A stretch of DNA of 15,248 nt from Penaeus vannamei. Lineage: Eukaryota; Arthropoda; Malacostraca; Decapoda; Penaeidae. Within the stretch, counting starts at the first letter, position 1. Each line of letters opens with the position of its first letter. Location of the stretch: positions 13,836,857-13,852,104 of the forward strand of contig NC_091588.1 in the NCBI RefSeq assembly GCF_042767895.1, given 5' to 3'. A model generated the notes under the pieces. That model searched no databases, had not been told where the DNA came from, and saw only the letters and a list, made by a program, of their open reading frames with translations. The translations under genes and the position numbers were made by a program. Positions 1 to 10,416 of the stretch are shown here, piece by piece.

Positions 1-380
1 TTTCATCATTATAACTATTTCTATGATGATGATAACTATAATGATAATTTTAGAAATAATAACAACAGTAATAATTATGATAACAATAATAGCGATATTA
101 TGATTATTTCTACTATCATTATTATTTCTAATTATTATCATCATCGTTAGTCTTATTGTTATTATCATGAAAATCATTAGAGTATTGTTGATGATTGCTA
201 TTATTGCATTGATTACGCAAATTATCATTATAATTATCATTTTATTATAATTATCCTAATTAGTGTCAAAATTATCCTAATTAATGTAATAATTATCATT
301 ATTATCATCATTATTAATGGGATTATCATGAAAATCATCCTAATTAACCGAATTATTGCAGAAATCATCATTATCATCCT
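1..380 (+). repeat. Satellite unit 0, partial (left edge of window)
   Basis: It begins inside the module TCATTATAACTATTTCTAT, so the core and first half of the unit lie outside the window. It carries the central dyad, two diverged 21-bp subrepeats from about 249 and the conserved tail ATTATTAATGGGATTATCATG. Confidence 0.85.
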
Positions 381-896
381 ATAAACTCGGAAAGGGGGGT
401 TTTTCGACCATATTCTCAAAAGGTTACGTTTTACCGTTTTTTCGACTTTGGGGAATTTTATACTTTTAGCCTTTTTTCATTGTGGATGGGCTTTATGGTT
501 ATTATCATAATCATTATTATCATTAATAGCATTAACATCATCATTATCATCACTATAGTAATTATCGCGATAATTTCCCTTAATATAATCTTTATAAGAG
601 CTATAATCCTAATTACTAATGTCATTTTCCTCATTATAACTATTCGTATAATGATAATAACAATGATGATAATTTTAGAAATAATAACAACAACAGTAAT
701 AATTATAATAACAATAATATCGATATTATCGATATTCTATTATAATTATCGTAATTAATGTCATAATGATCCTAATTGATATCATAATTTTCCTATTTTA
801 TTTCATAATTATCATTATTATCGTCATTATTAATGGGATTATCATGAAATTCATCTTAATTAGCCAAATTATTGCAGAAATCATCATAATCATCCT
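381..896 (+). repeat. Satellite unit 1, short (about 516 bp)
   Basis: The core is present, but CTCGGAAAG replaces CTCGAAAAG. Around 718-738 the usual GCGATATTATGATTATTTC is replaced by two ATCGATATT copies that run straight into the TTATAATTATC of the 21-bp subrepeat zone. The right arm of the central dyad is therefore deleted (about 130-150 bp). Three degenerate 21-bp subrepeats follow. Confidence 0.85.
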
Positions 897-1557
897 ACAA
901 ACTCGAAAAGGTTTTTTTTTTTTGACAAGATTCTCAAAAGGCTATATATCGCTAGATTTTACCGTTTTTTCGACTTTGTTTTTTTTTATACCTAAATCTT
1001 TTTTTCATTATGGATGGGCTTTATGATTATCATCATTATTATCATTAATAGCATTCACATCATCATTATTATCATTAATAACATTCACATCATCATTATC
1101 ATCATTATAGTAATTATCGCCATAATTACCCTTAATATAATCATTCTAAGAGCTATTATCTTTTCAATGTCATTTTCCTCATTATAACTATTTTTATAAT
1201 GATAATAACAATAATGATAATTTTAGAAATAATAACAACAACAGTAATAATTATAATAACAATAATAGCGATATTATGATTATTTCTACTATCATTATTA
1301 TTTCTAACTATTATCATTATCGTTAGTCTTATTGTTATTATTATGAAAATCATTAGAGTATTGTTGATGATTGCTATTATTGCACTAATTACGCAAATCA
1401 TCATTATAATTATCATTTTATTATAATTATCCTAATTAATGCCATAATTATCCTAATTAATGTCATAATTATCATTATTATCGTCATTATTAATGGGATT
1501 ATCATGAAAATCATCATAATTAGCCGAATTGTTGCAGAAATCATCATAATCATCCGA
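897..1557 (+). repeat. Satellite unit 2 (about 661 bp)
   Basis: Full-length unit. The core has a 12-T run at 912-923 and a second long T run before ATACC. A 30-bp tandem duplication lies at 1031-1090. Two 21-bp subrepeats precede the tail. Confidence 0.9.
1031..1090 (+). repeat. 30-bp tandem duplication inside unit 2
   Basis: Positions 1031-1060 and 1061-1090 match at 29 of 30 bases (G1051 against A1081). Both carry CATTCACAT, where other units have CATTAACAT, so the duplication happened after that variant arose. Confidence 0.9.
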
Positions 1558-2190
1558 TAAACTCGAAAAGGGGGATTTTTCGACAATATTCTCAAAAGGC
1601 TATATATCGCTAGATTTCGCCTTTTTTTCGACTTTGGGGATTTTTATACTTTTAGCCTTTTTGTCATTATGGATGGGCTTTATGATTATTACCATCATCA
1701 TTATTATCATTAATAGCATTAACATCATCATTATCATCATTATAGTAACTATCGCCATAATTACCCTTAATATAATCATTATAAGAGCTATTATCTTAAT
1801 TATTAATGTCATTATCCTCATAATAAATATTTCTATAATGATAATAACAATAATGATAATTTTAGAAATACTAACAACAACAGTAATAATTATAATAACA
1901 ATAATAGCGATATCATGATTATTTCTACTATCATTATTATTTCTAATTATTATCATTATCGTTAGTCTTATTTTTATTATCATGAAAATCATTAGAGTAT
2001 TGTAGATGATTGCTATTATTGCATTAATCACGGAAATTATCATTATAATCATCATTTTATTATAATTATCCTAAATATCATAATTATCCTAATTAATGTC
2101 GTAATTATCATTATCGTCATTATTAATGGGATTATCATGAAAATCATCATAATTAGCCCAATTGTTGCAGAAATCATCATAATCATCCCA
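1558..2190 (+). repeat. Satellite unit 3 (about 633 bp)
   Basis: Near-consensus unit with an intact core hairpin (TCGAAAA at 1563-1569, TTTTCGA at 1577-1583), a complete central dyad and about two 21-bp subrepeats, the first shortened. Confidence 0.9.
1563..1583. other. Core hairpin TCGAAAA / TTTTCGA (example copy)
   Basis: A perfect 7-bp inverted repeat with a 7-base G-rich loop. It recurs in most units with loop and T-run length changes, for example TCGAAAA 2196-2202 with TTTTCGA 2210-2216. Unit 7 (TTTTCCGT), unit 9 (CTCAAAGAG) and unit 11 (poly-T) have lost it. The 1.6-kb island and the 100-bp insert both begin directly after the left arm of this element. Confidence 0.75.
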
Positions 2191-2844
2191 TAAACTCGAA
2201 AAGGGGGATTTTTCGACAATATTCTCAAAAGGCTATATATCGCTAGATTTCGCTGTTTTTTCGACTTTGGGGATTTTTATACTTTAAGCCTTTTCTCATT
2301 ATGGATGGGCTTTATGATTATTATCATCATCATTATTATCATTAATAGCATTAAATTCATCATTGTCATCATTATAGTAATTATCGCGATAACTACCCTT
2401 AATATAATCATTATAAGAGCTATAATCTTAATTATTAATGTCATTTTTCCTCATTATAACTATTTCTATAATGATAATAACAATAATTATAATTTTAGAA
2501 ATAATAACAACAGTAATAAACATAATAACAATAATAGCGATACTATGATTATTTCTACTATAATTATTTCTAATTATTATCATTATCGTTAGTCTTATTA
2601 TTATTATCAGGAAAATTATTAGAGTATTGTTGATGATTGCTAATATTGCATTAATTACGCAAATTATCATTATAATTATGATTTTATTATATTCAACCTA
2701 ATTAATGTCTTAATTATCCTTTTTAATGTCATAATTATCCTAATTAATGTCATAATTATCATTATTATCGTCATTATTAATGGGATTATCATGAAAATCA
2801 TCATAATTAGCCGAATTATTGCAGAAATCATCACAATCATCCCA
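2191..2844 (+). repeat. Satellite unit 4 (about 654 bp)
   Basis: Full-length unit with an intact core hairpin. Three 21-bp subrepeats lie between about 2693 and 2756, two of them diverged (CTTAATTATCC and a TTTTTAATGTC ending). It reads TTAAATTCATC where most units have TTAACATCATC. Confidence 0.9.
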
Positions 2845-3482
2845 TAAACTCGAAAAGGCTTTTTTCGACCCTATTTTCATGTCTATATATCGCTAGATTT
2901 CGCCGTTTTATTCGACTTTGGGGATTTTTTTTATACTTTTAGCCTATTTTTCATTATGGATGGGCTTTATGTTTATTATCATTAATAGCATTAACATCAT
3001 TATCATCATTATAGAAATTATCACCATGATTACCCTTAATATAATCATTAAAAGAGCTATTATCTTATATATTAATGTCGTTTTCCTCATTATAATTATT
3101 TTTATAATGATAATAAAAATAATGATAATTTTAGAAATAATAACACCAACAGTAATAATTATAACAATAATAGCTATGATATGATTATTTCTACTATCAT
3201 TAATATTTCTAATTATTATCATTGTCGTAAGTCTTATGGTTATTATCATGAAAATCATTTGAGTATTTTTGATGATTGCTATCATTGTATTAATTACGCA
3301 AATTATCATTATAATTATGATTTTATTATAATTATCCTAATTAATGTAATCTTATCCTAATTAATATCATAGTTATCCTAACTAATGTCATAATTATCAT
3401 TATCATCTTCATAATTAATGGGATTATCATGAAAATCATCATAATTAGCCGAATTATTGCAGAAATAATCATAATCATCCCT
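2845..3482 (+). repeat. Satellite unit 5 (about 638 bp), variant class shared with unit 19
   Basis: It carries AACACCAACAGT (near 3143), ATCATTAATATTTCT, ATTATCATTGTCGT and GCTATCATTG. The same unusual combination is found in unit 19, about 8.2 kb away. About three 21-bp subrepeats are visible from about 3331. Confidence 0.9.
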
Positions 3483-4122
3483 TAAACTCGAAAAAGAGGT
3501 TATTTTGAGCATTTTCTCAAAAGGCTATATATCACTAGATTTCGCCGTTTTTTCGACTTTGGGGAGTTTTATACTTTTACCCTTTTTTTCATTATGGATG
3601 GGCCTCATAATTATTATCATCATTATTTTCATTAATAGCATTAACATCATCATTATCATTATAGCAATTATCGCCATAATTACCCTTCATATAATCATTA
3701 TATGAGCTATTATCTTAATTATTAATGTTATTTTCCTCATTATAACTATTTCTATAATGATAAAAACAATGATAATTTTAGAAATAATAACATCAACAGT
3801 AATAATTATAATAACAATAATAGCGATATTATGATTATTTCTACTATCATTATTATTTCCAATTATTATCGTTATCGTTAGTCTTATTGTTATTATCATG
3901 AGTATTATTGATGATTGCTATTATTGCATTAATTACGCAAATTTTCATTATAATTATCATTATACTATATTTATCCTAATTAATGTCATAATTATCGTAT
4001 TTAATGTCATAATTATCTTAATTAATGTCGTAATTATAATTATTACCGTCATTATTAATGGGATTATCATGAAAATCATCATAATTAGCCGAATTATTGC
4101 AGAAATCATCATAATCATCCCA
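3483..4122 (+). repeat. Satellite unit 6 (about 640 bp)
   Basis: After the central dyad it reads ATCATGAGTATTATTGATG. This is a deletion of about 11 bp (AAAATCATTAG) relative to other units. Three diverged 21-bp subrepeats follow at about 3968-4030. Confidence 0.9.
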
Positions 4123-4745
4123 TAAACTCGAAAAGGGGGGTTTTCCGTCCTTATTCTCATAAGGCTAGATTTCGCCGTTTTTTCGACTTTTGGGATTTTT
4201 ATACTTTTAGTTTTTTTTTCATTATGGATGGGCTTTATGATTATTATCATCATCATTATTATCATTAATAGCATTAACATCATCATTATTATCATTGTAA
4301 TAATTATCGCCATAATTACCCTTAATATAATCATTATAAGAGCTATTATCATAATTATTATTGTAATATTCCTCTTTATAACTATTTCTATAATGATAAT
4401 AACGATAATGATAATTTTAGAAATAACAACAGTAATAATTATAATAACAATAATAGTGATATTATGATTATTTCTACTATCATTAATATATCTAATTATT
4501 ATCATTATCGTTAGTCTTATTATTATTATCATGGAAATCATTAGAGTATTGTAGATTATTGCTATTATTGCATTAATTACGCAAATTATCATTATAATTA
4601 TCATTTTATTATAATTATCCTAATCAATGTCATAATTTTCCAAATTTATGTCATAATTATCATTATTATCGTCATTATTAATGGGATTATCATGAAAATC
4701 ATCATAATTAGCCTAATTATTGCAGAAATCATCATAGTAATCCCA
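4123..4745 (+). repeat. Satellite unit 7 (about 623 bp)
   Basis: The core reads AAGGCTAGATTTCGCC. The 10 bases between the two GCT triplets of GCTATATATCGCTAG are lost, consistent with slippage between short direct repeats. The right arm of the core hairpin is mutated to TTTTCCGTCC. Confidence 0.9.
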
Positions 4746-5355
4746 TAAACTCGAAAAGGATTTTTTTTCGACCAGATTCTCAAAAAGCTATATATCGCTA
4801 GATTTCACTTTTTTTCGACTTATAGGATTTTTATACTTTTAGGCTTTTGTCATTATGGATGGGCTTGATGATTATTATCATTATTATTATCATTAATAGC
4901 ATTTACTTGATCATTATCATTACAGTAATTATCGTTATAATTACCCTTAATATAATTATTATAACAGCTATTATCTTAATTATTAATGTCATTTTCCTTA
5001 TCATAACTATTTCTATAATGATAATAACAATAATGATAATTTTAGAAATAATAACAACAACAGTAATAAGTATAATAGGAATAATAGCGATATTATGATT
5101 CTTTCTACTATCATTATTATTTCTAATTATTATCATTATCGTTAGTCTTATTGTTATTATCAAGAAAATCCTTAGAGTATTGTTGATGATTGCTATTATT
5201 GCATTAATTACGCAAATTATCATTATAATTATCATTTTATTATAATATTCTTATTAATGTCATAATTATCATTATTATCATCATTATTAATGGGATTATC
5301 ATGAAAATCATCATAATTAGCTGAATTATTGCAGAAATCATCATAATCATCATTA
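4746..5355 (+). repeat. Satellite unit 8 (about 610 bp)
   Basis: Full core and dyad. The 21-bp subrepeat zone is reduced to about one copy (near 5242-5262). It shares ATTATAACAGCTATT with the adjacent unit 9, where other units have ATAAGAGCTATT. Confidence 0.9.
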
Positions 5356-5977
5356 TAAACTCAAAGAGAGTTTTTTTTCGACCAGATTCCCAAAGGGCTA
5401 TATATCGCTAGATTTCGCCGTTTTTTTTCGAATTTTGGGATTTTTAAACTTTTAGCCTTTTTTTATTATGGATAGGCTTTATGATTATTACCATCATCAT
5501 TATTATCATTAATAGCATTAACATCATCATTATCATTTAAGTAATTATCACAATAATTACCCTTAATATAATCATTATAACAGCTATTATCTTAATTATT
5601 AATGTCATTTTGCTCATTATAACTATTTCTATAATGATAATAATAATGATAATTTTAGAAATAATAAGAGTAATAATTATAATAATAATAGCGATATTAG
5701 GATTAATTCTACTTTCATTATTGTTTGTAATAATTATCATTATCGTTAGTCCTATTATTATTATGAAAAACCTTAGAGTATTGTTGGTGATTGCTATTAT
5801 TGCATTAATTACTCAAATTATCATTATAATTATAATTTTATTATAATTATCCAAGTTAATGTCAAAATTATCCTAATTAATGTCATAATTATCATCATTA
5901 TCGTCATTATTAATAGGATTATCATGAAAATCATCATAAATAGCTGAATTATTGCAGAAATCATCATAATTATCCCA
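5356..5977 (+). repeat. Satellite unit 9 (about 622 bp)
   Basis: The hairpin left arm is lost (CTCAAAGAG). The ACAACAG cluster after GAAATAATA is reduced to AGAG. The dyad right arm reads TTCATTATTGTTTG and is diverged. Two 21-bp subrepeats follow. Confidence 0.9.
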
Positions 5978-6661
5978 TAAACTCGAAAAGGGTTTTTTTT
6001 TTCGACCGTATACTCATAAGGGTATATATGACTAGATTTTGCCGTTTTTTCGACTTTGGGGATCTTAATACTTTGAGCCTTTTTTCATTATGGATGGTCT
6101 TTATGATTATCATCATTATTATCATTAATAGCATTAACATCATCATTATCATCATTATAGTAATAATCGCAATAATTACCCTTAGTATAATCATTATAGG
6201 AGCTATTATCAATATCATTTTCCTCATATTTATTTCTATAATGATTGTAACAAAATGATAATTTTAGAAATAATAACAAGAACAGTAATAATTATAATAA
6301 CAATAATAGCGATATTGTGATTATTTCAACTATTATTATTATTTCTAATTATTATCCCTATCGTTAGTCTTATTGGTATTATCATGAAAATCATTAGTGT
6401 ATTGTTGATGATTGCTATTATTGCATTATTTATGGAAATTATCATTATAATTATCATTTTATTATAATTATCCTAATTAATGTCATATTTATCCTAATTA
6501 ATGTCATAATTATCCAAATTAATGTCATAATTACTCTAATTAATGTCATAATTATGCTAATTAATGCCATAATTATCATTATTATCGTCATTATTAATGG
6601 GATTATCATGAAAATCATTATAATTAGCCGAATTATTGCAGAAATCATCATAATCATCCCA
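5978..6661 (+). repeat. Satellite unit 10 (about 684 bp)
   Basis: The unit is longer than average because it has five 21-bp subrepeats. The dyad is intact but diverged (TCAACTATTATTATTATTTC). Confidence 0.9.
6464..6568 (+). repeat. 21-bp subrepeat block, 5 copies
   Basis: Five tandem 21-mers start at 6464, 6485, 6506, 6527 and 6548. The consensus is ATAATTATCC followed by TAATTAATGTC, with one to three changes per copy. Confidence 0.9.
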
Positions 6662-6869
6662 TAAACTCGAAATGCTTTTTTTTTTTTTTTTTTTAGACTA
6701 GATTAAGCCGTTTTTTCGACTTTTGGGATTTTTATACCTTTAGCCTTTTTTCATTATGGATGGGCTTTATGATTATTATCATAATAATTATCATTGATAC
6801 CACTGACATCATCATTATCAATATTAAGGTAATTATCGCCATATTTACCCTTAATATAATCATTATATG
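6662..6869 (+). repeat. Satellite unit 11, severely truncated
   Basis: The core hairpin is replaced by CTCGAAATGC plus 19 T (6676-6694), followed by AGATTAAGCCG. After about 110 bp of normal sequence past GGATGGGC it jumps from ATAATCATTATA into the core of the next unit. The dyad, subrepeats and tail are all missing. The next core carries the same rare AGATTAAGCCG, pointing to a local duplication or conversion. Confidence 0.85.
6676..6694 (+). repeat. Poly-T run, 19 T
   Basis: This is the longest homopolymer in the window. It sits where the core hairpin loop and its right arm normally lie. Confidence 0.9.
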
Positions 6870-7437
6870 ATTAGATTAAGCCGTTTTTCGACTTTGGGGA
6901 TTTTCATACCTTTACCCTTTTTTTCATTATGGATGGGCTTTATGATTATTAACATCATTATCATTAATAGCATTAACATCATCATTATCATCATTATAGT
7001 AATTATCGCCATAATTACCCTAAATATAATCATTATAAGAGTTATTATCTTAATTTTCAATGTCATTTTCCTCATTATAAGTATTTCTATAATGATAATA
7101 ACAATAATAATAATTTCATAAATAATAACAACAGCAGTAATAATCATAATAGCAGTATTGTTGATAATTGCTATTCTTGCATTAATTACGGAAATTATCA
7201 TTATAATTATCATTTTATTTCAATATCCTAATTAATGGCACAATTATCCTAATTAATGCCATAATTATCCTAATTAATGTCATAATTATCGTAATTAATG
7301 TCATAACTATCCTAATTAATGTCATCATTATCCAAACTAATATAATAATTATCATTATTGTCGTTATTATTAATGGAATTATCATGAAAATCATCGTAAT
7401 TAATCGAATTATTGCAGAAATCATCATAATCATCCCA
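6870..7437 (+). repeat. Satellite unit 12, with central deletion
   Basis: It starts directly in the core at AGATTAAGCCG. After ACAACAGCAGTAATAATCAT the dyad right arm is missing and the sequence resumes at GTATTGTTGATAATTG. Six 21-bp subrepeats follow. Confidence 0.85.
7223..7344 (+). repeat. 21-bp subrepeat block, 6 copies
   Basis: One shortened copy (7223-7239) is followed by full 21-mers starting at 7240, 7261, 7282, 7303 and 7324. The copies degrade towards the right end (CCAAACTAATATA in the last). Confidence 0.9.
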
Positions 7438-8022
7438 TAAACTCGAAAAGGGTTTATTTTTCGACCATATTCTCAAAAGGCTATGTATCATTAGATTTCG
7501 CCGTTTTTTCGACTATCCTAGTGGATGAGTGGGCTTTATGATTATCATCATCATTATGATCATTAATAGCATTAACATCATCATTATCATCATCATAATA
7601 ATTATCGCCATAATTACCCTTAATATAATCATTATAAGAGCTATTATCTTAATTGTTAATGTTATTTTCCTCATCATAACTATGTCTATAATGATGATAA
7701 TAATGATAATTTTAGAAATAATAACAACAGTAATAATTATAATAACAATAATAGCGATATTATGATTATTTCTACTATCATTATTATTTCTAATTATTAA
7801 CATTATCGTTAGTCTTATTGTTATTATCATGAAAATCATTAGGGTATTGTTGATGATTGCTATTATTGAATTAATTGCGCAAATTATCCTTATGATTATC
7901 CTTTTATTATAATTATCCTAATTAATGTCATAATTATCATTATTATCGTCATTATTAATGGGATTATCATGAAAATAATCATAATTAGCCGAATTGTTGC
8001 CTAAATCATCATAATCATCCCA
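7438..8022 (+). repeat. Satellite unit 13 (about 585 bp), broken core
   Basis: After GTTTTTTCGACT the stretch that normally reads TTGGGG to CATTATGGAT is replaced by ATCCTAGTGGATGAG (about 7513-7530). The rest is near-consensus, including a full dyad and one 21-bp subrepeat. Confidence 0.85.
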
Positions 8023-8268
8023 TAAACTCGAAAAGAGGAATTTTTCGACCATATTCTCATAAGGATTTTTATTCTTTTAGCCTTTTTTTTTTATTATGGA
8101 TGGGCTTTATGATTATTACCATCATCATTATCATTAATGTCATTTAATGTTTATAATGATGATTTCCTAATTAATGTCATAATTATCATTGTTATCGTCA
8201 TTATTAATGAGATTATCATGAAAATCATAACTAGCCAAATTATTGCAGAAATCATTATAATCATCCTA
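8023..8268 (+). repeat. Satellite unit 14, truncated (about 246 bp)
   Basis: Two deletions are visible. In the core, CTCATAAGG joins ATTTTTATTC, losing TATATATCGCTAG to CTTTGG. After CATTAATGTCATTT it jumps to AATGTTTATAATG and then the 21-bp zone, losing the middle of the unit including the dyad (about 300 bp). Confidence 0.85.
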
Positions 8269-8845
8269 TAAATTTGAAAAGGGGGTATTTCGACCATATT
8301 CTCAAAAGGCAATATAATGCTAGATTTCGCAGTTTTTTTTTTCGTCTTTGGAGATTTTTATACTGTTAGCCTTTTTTCATTTTGGATTATGATTATTATT
8401 ATCATAATTTTTATCATTAATAGCATTAACATCATCATTATCATCATTATAGTAATTATCGCCATAATTACCCTTAATATAATCATTATAAGAGCTATCA
8501 TCTTAATTATTAATGTCAGTTTCATTATTATAACTATTTCTATAATGATAATAACAATAATGATAATTTTAGAAATAATAACAACAGTAATAATATCTTT
8601 AGTCTTATTGTTATTATCATGAAAATCATTAGAGTATTATTGATGATTGCTATTATTGCATTAATTACGCAAATTATCATTATAATTATCATTTCATTAT
8701 AATTATTCTGATTAATGTCATAATTATCCTAATTAATGTCATAATTATCATTATTATCGTCATTATTAAAGGGATTATCTTGAAAATCATCATAATTAGC
8801 CGAATTATTGCATAAATCATCATATCATCCCATAAACTCGAAAAG
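8269..8845 (+). repeat. Satellite unit 15, dyad arm deleted, ends at the 100-bp insert
   Basis: At about 8593 ACAGTAATAAT is joined to ATCTTTAGTCTTATTG, removing most of the dyad right arm. The tail has TTGCATAAATCATC instead of TTGCAGAAATCATC, a variant otherwise seen only in unit 22. It ends with ATAAACTCGAAAAG, after which non-satellite sequence begins. Confidence 0.85.
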
Positions 8846-8945
8846 TGGGGTTGTAGCCCACAGTATCTCCAACTACAAAATACGTCACACTGTAGGGCCA
8901 CTAGTGCAACGTGTCAGCATCACTTGCATCAATAAGGGCATCAAG
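8846..8945. repeat. 100-bp non-satellite insert, duplicate of 13554-13653
   Basis: Positions 8846-8945 match 13554-13653 base for base except T8902/C13610 and T8924/C13632 (98 of 100, read by eye). The sequence is GC-richer and unlike the satellite. It is flanked by two copies of TCATCCCATAAACTCGAAAAG: directly before it (with one base missing upstream) and shortly after it (8961-8982). The right-hand copy at 13554 continues into unique DNA. This one stops and rejoins the satellite at GGCAGAAGTCATCAT. It therefore looks like a piece of array-island junction copied into the array. Confidence 0.92.
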
Positions 8946-8970
8946 GGCAGAAGTCATCATAATCATCCCA
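8946..8970 (+). repeat. Satellite tail re-entry after the insert
   Basis: GGCAGAAGTCATCATAATC is the usual unit tail (GCAGAAATCATCATAATC with one change). The satellite thus resumes about 20 bp upstream of where it stopped, giving a direct repeat around the insert. Confidence 0.85.
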
Positions 8971-9240
8971 TAAACTCGAAAAGGGTTTTTTTCGACCATA
9001 TTCTCTAAAGGCTATATATGGCTAGATTTCGCCGTTTTTTCGACTTTGGGGATTTTTATACTTTTAGCCTTTTTTTCATTATGGATGGGCTTTATGATTA
9101 TTATCATCATCATTATCATTAATAGCATTAACATCATCATTATCAATATTGTAATTATCGCCATAATTACCCTTAATATAATCACTATAAGAGCTATCAT
9201 CTCAATTATCAATGTCATTTTCCTCATTATAACTATTTCT

Positions 9241-9383
9241 ATAATGATAACAATAATGATAATTTTAGAAATAATAACAACAGTAATAATTATATTAACA
9301 ATAATAGCAATATTATGATTATTTCTACTATCATTATTATTTCTAATTATTATCATTATCGTTAGTCTTATTGTTATTATCAT
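9241..9383. other. Central dyad of unit 16 (example of the satellite inverted repeat)
   Basis: The left arm 9241-9278 (ATAATGATAACAATAATG, then ATAATTTTAGAAATAATAAC) is the imperfect reverse complement of 9333-9383 (TTATTATTTCTAATTATTATC and onward to TTATTGTTATTATCAT). The right arm carries an extra CGTTAGTCTTA-like block. The spacer is about 55 bp. Intact versions occur in most full-length units, for example 13182-13221 with 13278-13327. The A-rich/T-rich strand bias flips across the element. Confidence 0.75.
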
Positions 9384-9738
9384 GAAAATTATTAGAGTAT
9401 TGTTGATGATTGCTATTATTGCATTAATTACGCAAATTATCATTATAATTATCATTCTATTATATTTATCCAAATTAATGTCATAATTATCCTAATTAAT
9501 ATCATAATTATCCTAATTAATGTCATAATTATTTCTACTATCATTATTATTTCTAATTATTATCATTATCGTTAGTCTTATTGTTATTATCATGAAAATT
9601 ATTAGAGTATTGTTGATGATTGCTATTATTGCATTAATTACGCAAATTATCATTATAATTATCATTCTATTATATTTATCCAAATTAATGTCATAATTAT
9701 CCTAATTAATATAATAATTATCCTAATTAATGTCATAA
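9319..9738 (+). repeat. 210-bp tandem duplication, 209/210 identical
   Basis: 9319-9528 and 9529-9738 match throughout except C9503 against A9713. The copied segment spans the dyad right arm, GTTAGTCTTATTG, GCATTAATTACGC and the 21-bp subrepeats. Both copies share the private variants GAAAATTATTAGAG and ATTCTATTATATTTATCC, so this is a recent duplication within one unit. An assembly artefact is the alternative. Confidence 0.9.
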
Positions 9739-9827
9739 TTATCATTATTATCGTCATTATTAATGGGATTATCATGAAAATCATCATAATTAGCCGAACT
9801 ATTGCAGAAATCATCATAATCATCCCC

Positions 9828-10416
9828 TAAACTCGAAATGATTTTTTTTTTTTCGCCCACATTCTCAAAAGGCAAGATTTCGCCGTTTTTTCGACTTTGG
9901 GTATTTTTATACCTTTATACTTTTTCATTATGGATGGGCTAAATTTATGATTATCATCATCATTATTATCATTAGAGTAATTATCGCCATAATTACCCTT
10001 AATATAATAATTATAAGAGCTATTATCTTTTTTATTAATGTCATTTTCCTCATTATAACTATTTCTATAATGATAATAACAATAATGATTATTTTAGAAA
10101 TAATAACAACAGTAATAATTATAATAACAATAATAGCGATATTATGATTATATTTACTATCAATATTATTTCTAATTATCATTATTACCGTTAGTCTTAT
10201 TGTTATTATCATGAAAATCATTAGAGTATTGTTGATGATTGCTATTGCTACGCAAATTATCATTATAATTATCATTTTATTATAATTGTCCTAATTAATG
10301 TCATAATTATCCTAATTAATGTCATAATTATCATTATCATCGTCATTATTAATGGGATTATCATGAAATTCATTATAATTAGAAGAATTATTCCAGAAAT
10401 CATCATTATCATGACA
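9828..10416 (+). repeat. Satellite unit 17 (about 589 bp)
   Basis: TATATATCGCT of the core is lost (AAGGCAAGATTTCGCC). About 40 bp around the usual AATAGCATTAACATC are missing near 9973. GATTGCTATTGCTACGC has lost about 12 bp. Two 21-bp subrepeats are present. Confidence 0.9.

Larger units (their letters stand above)
8971..9827 (+). repeat. Satellite unit 16 (about 857 bp, contains a 210-bp duplication)
   Basis: Near-consensus unit. Subtracting the 210-bp tandem duplication at 9319-9738 gives about 647 bp, the normal length. Confidence 0.9.

Noticed and set aside
8846..8945. tRNA or other structured RNA gene in the 100-bp segment
   Set aside because: The small stems (TTGTAG/CTACAA, CACTG/CAGTG) do not form a cloverleaf, and there are no A-box and B-box motifs.
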